NCBI GenBank assembly: GCA_020344715.1
Contig: CP070828.1
Span: 870,134-887,454 of the forward strand
Source of the DNA: Candidatus Bathyarchaeota archaeon
Lineage (GTDB): Archaea > Thermoproteota > Bathyarchaeia > Bathyarchaeales > Bathyarchaeaceae
Direction: 5' to 3'
DNA: 17,321 nt
Part shown: piece by piece, positions 1-5,844 of the stretch
Layout: every line of letters starts with the position of its first letter
How positions within the stretch are numbered: the stretch's first letter is position 1
Notes under the pieces: generated by a model
Told to the model about the DNA's origin: nothing
Databases searched by the model: none
The model's input: only the letters and a program-made list of their open reading frames with translations
Position numbers and translations under genes: made by a program

Positions 1-1
1 C

Positions 2-1297
2 ATGGTTGACGTATGGCTGCCATACGGAAAAACGGAAATCTGCGCGAGAATTCCAACGAGAAATTTCCTTGGCACGATTAGACCCAAAGAAGAGCCAGGA
101 GTTGCAGATACACGCGATGAAGTGGAACGAGCCCTGAACGAGCCCATCGGGACCAAACGGTTAAATGAAATCGCGCGAGTTGGCGACAAAGCAGCCGTTG
201 TAGTGGACGACGCAACGAGAGCTACGCGAAGCCAGCTGATGGTTCCTCCAATACTAGACGAGTTGAACAAGGCCGGAATGAAAGATGAAGACGTAACAGT
301 GATTTTCGGCTGCGGCACTCACCGTCCCGTCACTCCACAAGAAATGAAGACACTTGTAGGTGCGGAAACGCTGGAAAGGGTGAAAACCATAAGTCACGAT
401 TGCCGCGCCAAGGATGTAGTATATCTGGGCAAAACCGAAACCTTGGGTACGAGAGTTTATGTAAACAAAGTGTTTGCAGAAGCCGATGTCAAGATTCTAA
501 CCGGCGACGTAGGACTCCACTTCTTTGCAGGTTATGGTGGCGGAAGAAAAAGCGTTTTGCCCGCAATCTCTGGCGTTGAAACCATTCAGCACAACCATGC
601 CGCAATCTTGCATGCTCAAGCTCGAACCGGCATCTTAGACGACAACCCAGTGCACAAGGACATGGTAGAAGCTGCAAGGCTTGCCAAGCCGGACTTCATT
701 TTGAACATCGTCACAAACAGCAAGGGCGAATTGGTACGAGCTTTTGCGGGTGATCTGGAAAAAGCTCATGCCGCAGGTACTGGCCTAGTTGACCAAATGT
801 ACAAGGTGCCGATTGAACGCAGAGCCAAAATAGTCGTTGTAAGCCCCGGCGGTCATCCATTTGACATTGACCTTTACCAAGCCTATAAAGGAGTTGACTG
901 CGCCCTTGAAGCCACAAAAAGAGGTGGAGTCATCATTTGGGCCGCCGAGTGCCCAGAAGGCCATGGAAACCAAGTTTTCTACGAGTGGATGACACGACTC
1001 AAAGATCTAAAACAGATGGAAACTGAAGTAAAGAAACGCTTCAAAATAGGTGGGCATAAGGCTTACTACCTATTGAAAGCGTTGCAGAAAGTGAAAATCA
1101 TCCTCGTCTCGACGTTGCCTGACTATTATGCGGCGAACGTTTTCAAACTGAAAACGGCAAAGGCAATGAATGATGCACTAAACACCGCGTTTAACATAGC
1201 TGGCAAAGATGCAAAAGTTTGGGTCATGCCACATGGAAACGCCACGCTTCCAGTGGTCAAAGCACCCAAATCTCCAACGACTCCCTCTGACGAATAG
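2..1297 (+). CDS. larA: LarA-family nickel-pincer nucleotide-dependent racemase homologue
   Basis: 431-residue protein of the lactate racemase LarA (DUF2088) family, which moves hydride at the alpha carbon of 2-hydroxy acids using a nickel-pincer nucleotide (NPN) cofactor bound covalently to a lysine. Visible signatures: VVVDDATRATR at about 66-76, GTHRP with His107, then HFFAGYGGGRKSVLP with His173 and Lys183, and His199. Numbering and spacing are one residue off Lactobacillus plantarum LarA His108, His174, Lys184 and His200, so the nickel and NPN ligands look complete. The ATG at base 2 fits the family N terminus (LPYGK), but the upstream region lies outside the window. LarB, LarC and LarE, which build the cofactor, are not in view. 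Substrate is unknown: LarA homologues include racemases and epimerases of several hydroxy acids. A 57-base gap and a possible weak TATA (CTTTAAAT, 1313-1320) separate it from the next gene. Family call is firm; the exact reaction is inference. Confidence 0.9.
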   Translation: MVDVWLPYGKTEICARIPTRNFLGTIRPKEEPGVADTRDEVERALNEPIGTKRLNEIARVGDKAAVVVDDATRATRSQLMVPPILDELNKAGMKDEDVTVIFGCGTHRPVTPQEMKTLVGAETLERVKTISHDCRAKDVVYLGKTETLGTRVYVNKVFAEADVKILTGDVGLHFFAGYGGGRKSVLPAISGVETIQHNHAAILHAQARTGILDDNPVHKDMVEAARLAKPDFILNIVTNSKGELVRAFAGDLEKAHAAGTGLVDQMYKVPIERRAKIVVVSPGGHPFDIDLYQAYKGVDCALEATKRGGVIIWAAECPEGHGNQVFYEWMTRLKDLKQMETEVKKRFKIGGHKAYYLLKALQKVKIILVSTLPDYYAANVFKLKTAKAMNDALNTAFNIAGKDAKVWVMPHGNATLPVVKAPKSPTTPSDE

Positions 1298-1354
1298 CGA
1301 TCACAGCAAGTTCTTTAAATCAGACCCGCATAAGTTTCCGCATGAGGAACATCG

Positions 1355-2038
1355 ATGTCAATTGAGAATATAATTCCCAAGAAAGGTGAAGTATGGTTTC
1401 TTTGGTTTAACCGTTGCTCAGGCATTGTTTTAAAAACTCCGAGCAGAACTTTAGTGTTTGATCCAGCTGAGGTAAATCCGACCATCTTCAGAAAGGTCGA
1501 TGCAATCTTGATCACCCACGAACATTATGATCACCTTGACGTACCACTCGTCAGGAGTGTCCATGGAAGAACCGGATGCCAAGTGATTGCAGATCAAACG
1601 TCCGTAAGAAAACTGAGGGACGCCGTGTCCTCTGACAAGCTACACGCAGCCTCGGTAGGCTCCGATTTCAAAATAGGTGAAGCCCACATCGCTGCCCTAG
1701 GCTTTAAGCATCCGGCAACAGCGCCCGTAAGCTTCCTCGTCACAACCGAAGATGGCATCAGGATCTATCACACCGGCGATAGCCTTCCGTTCCCAGAGAT
1801 GAAACGCCTAGGTGAACAAACTCCCCCAGACGTCGTGTTCTGCACTGTTGGACCACCTGCTCCTGGTGCTTCGCCTCAAACGGGCCTTGAAATCGTTGAG
1901 ATGGTCCATCCAAAAATGGCATTTCCTTATCATGCGCCAATCTCAGAAGCGAGGAAATTTGCTGACCTTATGTCGAGAAAAACGCCGAAAGTTCGGTGCG
2001 CCATAATTGAACAGGGCAAACCTTTCAAGTACCCGTGA
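1355..2038 (+). CDS. Metallo-beta-lactamase-fold hydrolase, UlaG/UPF0173-like
   Basis: 227-residue metal-dependent hydrolase of the metallo-beta-lactamase superfamily. The metal motif HEHYDHLD is at 55-62 (HxHxDH), followed by candidate ligands His119 (FKHP), Asp142 in HTGDS and His193 in FPYHAP, the order seen in the superfamily. Length and the compact single domain match the UPF0173/UlaG-like group (about 225-230 residues), related to L-ascorbate-6-phosphate lactonase but mostly of unknown substrate. No signal peptide, so cytoplasmic. The ATG at 1355 follows GAGG near 1344-1347 at a normal SD distance. It ends 6 bases before the pyrE start, which suggests co-transcription with pyrE, but a link to pyrimidine synthesis is only suggested by position. 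Confidence 0.85.
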   Translation: MSIENIIPKKGEVWFLWFNRCSGIVLKTPSRTLVFDPAEVNPTIFRKVDAILITHEHYDHLDVPLVRSVHGRTGCQVIADQTSVRKLRDAVSSDKLHAASVGSDFKIGEAHIAALGFKHPATAPVSFLVTTEDGIRIYHTGDSLPFPEMKRLGEQTPPDVVFCTVGPPAPGASPQTGLEIVEMVHPKMAFPYHAPISEARKFADLMSRKTPKVRCAIIEQGKPFKYP

Positions 2039-2044
2039 TGGTAG

Positions 2045-2677
2045 ATGTTGACGTCGGAAAAAGAAATGGAAAAGATGAAAACCGAACTGTGCCGTGCTCT
2101 GCACAAGATTGGCGCTTTAGAATTCGGAGTCTTCAAGCTGACCAGCGGAAGAACCAGTCCCTACTACGTTGACCTCAGAATAGTTCCCAGCTTCCCTGAC
2201 GCGTTCCAAAGAGCAGGCGATGTCTATGTACAACTCATCAAGAAAGAACTGGGCAAAGAAGGCTTCGACAGAATTGCTGGTATCCCCACAGCAGGCATAC
2301 CGTTTGCTTCTCTCATCGCCTATCAACTCAAGAAACCTTTCCTCTACATTCGGCAACTCACGCGATTGCACGGAAGAGAACGCAGAATTGAAGGTCTAAT
2401 CATGCCTGGCGACCGCGTCTTGCTTGTGGACGACTTGATAACAACCGGAGGCTCAATAAGAAAAGCTGCAAAAGCCATTCGCGCTGAAGGAGGAGTGGTC
2501 GACCACGCTCTGGTGTTGATTGACAGAGAAGAAGGGGGAAAACAAAAACTAGCTGAGGACAACATTGACCTACATTACTTGTTAACAGCAAGTGAAGCAG
2601 CAAAACGGCTTTATGACGTAGGCGCCATTGATGATGAACAGCTGAAGACTATTCTTAGGCAAGTGAAAAAGAAGTAG
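2045..2677 (+). CDS. pyrE: Orotate phosphoribosyltransferase (PyrE)
   Basis: 210-residue type I phosphoribosyltransferase that joins orotate and PRPP to make orotidine 5'-monophosphate, the penultimate step of UMP synthesis. FKLTSGRTSPYYVDLR at about 30-45 matches the orotate-site segment, and VLLVDDLITTGGS at 125-137 is the PRPP-binding loop. The flexible catalytic loop reads R103-Q104-L-T-R107-L-H109-G110. The two loop lysines usual in the family (Lys100 and Lys103 in Salmonella) appear as Gln104 and Arg107, while the arginine and histidine are kept. This is unusual, but everything else reads as PyrE. The start is uncertain: the ATG at 2045 is tightly coupled to the upstream gene, while in-frame ATGs at 2066 and 2075 would remove a charged N-terminal extension that the family does not need. 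Confidence 0.88.
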   Translation: MLTSEKEMEKMKTELCRALHKIGALEFGVFKLTSGRTSPYYVDLRIVPSFPDAFQRAGDVYVQLIKKELGKEGFDRIAGIPTAGIPFASLIAYQLKKPFLYIRQLTRLHGRERRIEGLIMPGDRVLLVDDLITTGGSIRKAAKAIRAEGGVVDHALVLIDREEGGKQKLAEDNIDLHYLLTASEAAKRLYDVGAIDDEQLKTILRQVKKK

Positions 2678-2701
2678 TCTGAGTACAGAGTTTTCAGAAA
2701 A

Positions 2702-2711
2702 GGTTTTATAC
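2702..2711 (+). promoter_or_regulatory. TATA-like box of the acetate transporter gene
   Basis: GGTTTTATAC lies in the pyrE-transporter gap and would place transcription initiation near 2733-2737, about 28 bases before the ATG. The leader contains GAAGGG at about 2751-2756, a usable SD. Called by pattern only. Confidence 0.45.
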
Positions 2712-2762
2712 CCTAAGAACAGACGAGGTGAGTTCTTCATACAAGTTCCAGAAGGGTAGAAA

Positions 2763-3350
2763 ATGAACGAAAGATTAGCGAATCCAGCTCCCTTAGGACT
2801 TTTGGGTTTCGGAATCACAACAGTTCTGCTGAATCTTCATAACGCTGGTTTCTACTCCTTAAACAGCATGATTCTAGCGATGGGCCTAGCCTACGGAGGA
2901 CTGGCACAAATATTCGCAGGCATAATGGAATACAAGAAGGGAAACACATTCGGCACAACGGCATTCAGCTCCTATGGCCTATTCTGGTGGTCTCTAGTCG
3001 TCTTGCTTGTGCTTCCTAGACTCACGATGTTCAACGCCTTGGCAACTTCGCCTCTTCAAGCACCTGATTCCACAGCCATGGCAGCCTACTTCTTCATGTG
3101 GGGACTATTCACGTTCGTGATGTTCTTTGGAACGCTGAAAACCAACCGCGCCCTCCAGTTCGTATTCCTGAGTTTGGCAGTGCTTTTTTTCCTCTTAACC
3201 GCAAAGGAACTTACGGGAAACACCGACTTGGGTCTCGTCGCCGGGTATGAAGGAATAATCTGCGGGTTAAGCGCGGTCTACACGGCTCTAGCAGAAGTCC
3301 TGAACGAAGTCCACGAAAGAACCGTCCTACCTCTATGTGCAACTAGCTAG
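2763..3350 (+). CDS. satP: Acetate uptake transporter, SatP/GPR1-FUN34-YaaH family
   Basis: 195-residue membrane protein. It begins with the family signature [11 protein letters not shown] (residues 7-17), seen in the YaaH/SatP/GPR1/FUN34 acetate-succinate transporters, followed by about six hydrophobic segments filling the chain. Length matches bacterial SatP (about 190). The bacterial and yeast members take up acetate, often with protons, at the cytoplasmic membrane. The next gene is acetyl-CoA synthetase, so uptake coupled to activation is a natural reading. The ATG at 2763 follows GAAGGG at SD distance, and the signature starts seven residues in, so the start is well placed. A pyrimidine-rich tract after the stop (3377-3400) may end the transcript, and acs has its own TATA-like box. 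Confidence 0.92.
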   Translation: MNERLANPAPLGLLGFGITTVLLNLHNAGFYSLNSMILAMGLAYGGLAQIFAGIMEYKKGNTFGTTAFSSYGLFWWSLVVLLVLPRLTMFNALATSPLQAPDSTAMAAYFFMWGLFTFVMFFGTLKTNRALQFVFLSLAVLFFLLTAKELTGNTDLGLVAGYEGIICGLSAVYTALAEVLNEVHERTVLPLCATS

Positions 3351-3376
3351 GAACAGGGACAACACAGTCAAGCATG

Positions 3377-3400
3377 CTTTTGCTTCTCCCTTTTCTGTTT
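3377..3400 (+). terminator. Possible archaeal T-rich terminator after the transporter gene
   Basis: A run rich in T and C without purine interruption for most of its length lies 27 bases after the transporter stop and upstream of the acs promoter. Archaeal termination often occurs at such T-rich tracts without a hairpin. Weak evidence. Confidence 0.3.
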
Positions 3401-3443
3401 GCAGACGAAGTCATGTGTGACATCCGCACATCCAGAACAGAAA

Positions 3444-3451
3444 GCTTATAT
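3444..3451 (+). promoter_or_regulatory. TATA-like box of acs, with tandem repeats upstream
   Basis: GCTTATAT sits 46 bases before the acs ATG, so initiation would fall near 3475, giving a short leader that contains AAAGGG (3483-3488). Just upstream, 3420-3435 holds two tandem copies of ACATCC with an 8-base period, a possible regulator site. Confidence 0.45.
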
Positions 3452-3496
3452 CGTATCGCACATTTCCCACTAGGACTCTAACAAAGGGTTGAGAAA

Positions 3497-5458
3497 ATGT
3501 TCAAGCCCGTTATGTGGGTTAGGAAAGATACGCAGAATGATAACATGTTCTGGCCATCCGACGAATTTAAAAAGAAGGCTTGGGTGAAAGACGAATCTCT
3601 CTACACAGAAGCAACGAAAGACCCTGCGGCATTCTGGGCGAAGCTTGCTCGTGAAGGACTTGAGTGGTTCAAGGAATGGGACGAAACATACCAATGGAAA
3701 CCGCCTTACTACAAGTGGTTTCTCAACGCAAAGCTGAATGTTTCCTTCAACGCCTTAGACCGACATATAAAGACCTGGAGACGAAACAAAGCCGCGATAA
3801 TATGGGTACCTGAACCACCGAATGAAAAAGAAAGAGTACTTACATATTTTGATCTGTACCGTGAAGTCAACAGGTTCGCTAGCGTGTTGAAGAGTCTCGG
3901 TGTGAAGAAGGGGGACAGAGTTGGAATATACCTACCGATGATTCCGGAAGTGCAAATAGCTATGCTTGCTTGCACCCGAATTGGGGCCATACACAGCGTG
4001 GTCTTTTCCGCCTTTAGCGGCAAGTCACTCCAAGAAAGAATGGTGGATGCAGAAGCCAAGGTTCTTGTAACATCAGATGGGTACTACAGGCGTGGAAAAC
4101 AGATAAACCTGAAAGTAGAGGCAGACAAAGGAGTGGAAGGAACATCTATAGAAAAAGTTGTAGTTGTCAAGCGCGTGGGATTGAATGTGAACATGGTTGA
4201 AGGTAGAGACTACTGGTGGCATGAATTGCTGGAAAACGCGGACAACTACTGTGAACCCGAACCCAGAGACAGCGAAGACCCAATATTCATTCTCTACACC
4301 AGCGGCACGACAGGAAAGCCGAAAGGAGTTGAACACCACACTGGCGGCTACGCAGTGCAAGCATATTGGACAACAAAATGGGACTTCGATCTTCATGATG
4401 AAGATGTCTTCTGGTGCACTGCTGATATCGGCTGGATTACAGGTCACACCTACGGTTGCTACGGTCCACTCCTAGTCGGCGCTACCATGTTAGAATACGA
4501 AGGTGCTCCCAACCACCCTCAGCAAGACAGATGGTGGAGCATAGTAGAAACGTATGGCGTGACGGTCTTCTATACGGCTCCAACAGCAATACGAATGTTC
4601 ATGCAATGGGGTGAAAACTGGCCCAGCAAGCACAACCTAGACAGCATTCGAATTCTCGGCACAGTAGGAGAACCCATCAACGAAGAAGCATGGTTATGGT
4701 ATTTCAACAAGATTGGCGGAGGAAGATGCCCAGTAATCGACACCTGGTGGCAAACCGAAACCGGCGGAACTCTCATCAACTCCCTACCAGGAATAGGTCC
4801 CTTCATTCCCACAGTTGCCGGCAGAAGCTTCCCGGGCACAAGTCATGACATTCTCGACGAAACTGGAAAGCCTGTGCCTCCTGGCGAAGGAGGATACTTG
4901 GTTCAGACAAGTCCGTTCGCGCCGGGAATGCTCAGAAACATCTGGAAAAACCCCGAGAGATACAAGGAATACTTCAGAGTGTACGGTGAAGAATACTACT
5001 ACACAAGCGACGGAGCAAGAAGATGGGATGAGTTTGGAAACATTCGATTGACCGGTAGAGTTGACGACGTGATGAAAGTTGCGGGCCACAGACTATCAAC
5101 GGCGGAACTAGAGAATGCGATAACGAGCCACGAAGCAGTAGTAGAATGTGCGGTAGTAGCATCTCCGCATGACATTAAAGGCGAAGTTCCTATAGCCTTC
5201 GTGACACTAAAAAAGGAAACTGAGCCCTCAGACCAACTCAAGAAAGAACTGATAAAGCATGTTGATGCAACTATTGGACCAACGGCCAGACCCGACAGAA
5301 TCATATTCTCAAATGAACTGCCCAAGACCCGAAGTGGCAAAATCATGCGAAGAATCTTGAAGTCCTTGGTAAGAAACCAGCCCGTCGGTGACACTACAAC
5401 TCTCATGAATCCGGAGTCGGTTCAACAACTCAAAGAAGAGGTTGGCTTTAAAGGATAG
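3497..5458 (+). CDS. acs: Acetyl-CoA synthetase, AMP-forming
   Basis: 653-residue adenylate-forming enzyme converting acetate, ATP and CoA to acetyl-CoA, AMP and pyrophosphate. Full length for Acs (about 650). The N-terminal acetyl-CoA synthetase domain is followed by YTSGTTGKPKG at 267-277 (ATP P-loop), TWWQTETGG at 416-424 (the tryptophan that limits the acyl pocket to acetate), YTSDG at 502-506 and GRVDD at 520-524 (hinge). The C-terminal PKTRSGKIMRR at 609-619 contains Lys615, equivalent to Salmonella Lys609, the catalytic lysine silenced by acetylation. All key residues are present, so it should be active on acetate. The ATG at 3497 is preceded by AAAGGG. It lies downstream of the acetate transporter and convergent with an ADP-forming synthetase carrying a GNAT domain, so acetylation control is plausible but unproven. 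Confidence 0.96.
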   Translation: MFKPVMWVRKDTQNDNMFWPSDEFKKKAWVKDESLYTEATKDPAAFWAKLAREGLEWFKEWDETYQWKPPYYKWFLNAKLNVSFNALDRHIKTWRRNKAAIIWVPEPPNEKERVLTYFDLYREVNRFASVLKSLGVKKGDRVGIYLPMIPEVQIAMLACTRIGAIHSVVFSAFSGKSLQERMVDAEAKVLVTSDGYYRRGKQINLKVEADKGVEGTSIEKVVVVKRVGLNVNMVEGRDYWWHELLENADNYCEPEPRDSEDPIFILYTSGTTGKPKGVEHHTGGYAVQAYWTTKWDFDLHDEDVFWCTADIGWITGHTYGCYGPLLVGATMLEYEGAPNHPQQDRWWSIVETYGVTVFYTAPTAIRMFMQWGENWPSKHNLDSIRILGTVGEPINEEAWLWYFNKIGGGRCPVIDTWWQTETGGTLINSLPGIGPFIPTVAGRSFPGTSHDILDETGKPVPPGEGGYLVQTSPFAPGMLRNIWKNPERYKEYFRVYGEEYYYTSDGARRWDEFGNIRLTGRVDDVMKVAGHRLSTAELENAITSHEAVVECAVVASPHDIKGEVPIAFVTLKKETEPSDQLKKELIKHVDATIGPTARPDRIIFSNELPKTRSGKIMRRILKSLVRNQPVGDTTTLMNPESVQQLKEEVGFKG

Positions 5459-5478
5459 ACGTCCAACTTTTCTACTCT

Positions 5479-5526
5479 GTCGACATGATCATATCACAAT
5501 TCCTGCAGCTGATATGCCATGTCGAC
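5479..5526. repeat. Inverted repeat between convergent acs and the ADP-forming synthetase gene
   Basis: Perfect 9-base arms GTCGACATG (5479-5487) and CATGTCGAC (5518-5526), with a second inner pair ATATC (5491-5495) and GATAT (5511-5515) separated by a small internal loop. The resulting hairpin starts 20 bases after the acs stop, between two genes transcribed toward each other. It could act as a bidirectional terminator, mRNA 3'-end stabiliser or protein-binding site. The structure is seen directly; the role is inference. Confidence 0.6.
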
Positions 5527-5628
5527 TAGTGTTCAAGATCTGACACAGGCACGCGGCTGTTTCACGCTGTGAATCCAGCCAGACACAACAAACTCACTAG
5601 ACTGAAAGTGGAAGACACGGGCGCGAAT

Positions 5629-5844
5629 CTAAGACAACTTCAGTACTGCTCGTACAGTATCTTCATCAACAGGCTCCATCTTGAACCCTTTTTTGGTGCA
5701 CAAGCGAATCATCTTGAAGTTCTTCGACAGAACATCACCGCTAATCTTCTTCAATCCCATGTCCTTGCCAATTTCGATGATGTAGTCAACCAATTTTGAC
5801 CCAAGCCCAAGTCTTTGCCACGGGTAACCAACCACGACCGCAAA
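5629..5844 (-). pseudogene. C-terminal part of the GNAT domain, beyond an in-frame TAG
   Basis: Downstream of the TAG at 5842-5844 the same reading frame continues for 71 codons to a TAG at 5629-5631 and encodes the missing second half of the GNAT fold. It begins FAVVV and carries the acetyl-CoA-binding motif W825-Q-R-L-G-L-G831 (numbering of the uninterrupted frame), then a helix and strand ending in KKGFKMEPVDED, typical of the end of a GNAT domain. No frameshift is involved: one codon separates the halves. As a separate protein it could not fold into a GNAT domain, and the first possible start (GTG 5835) has no convincing SD. It is best read as the 3' end of the upstream gene, broken by mutation or sequencing error, or joined by readthrough. 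Confidence 0.75.

Noticed and set aside
5569..5799. Plus-strand frame opposite the GNAT C-terminal segment
   Set aside because: Antisense to a segment with clear GNAT homology; the plus-strand product has no recognisable pattern.
5842..5844. Genome-wide reassignment of TAG to pyrrolysine
   Set aside because: TAG ends most genes here, and reading through the transporter TAG at 3348-3350 would run the frame past the acs start region. No pyl genes or Pyl-using methyltransferases are in the window. Local readthrough remains possible and is reported.
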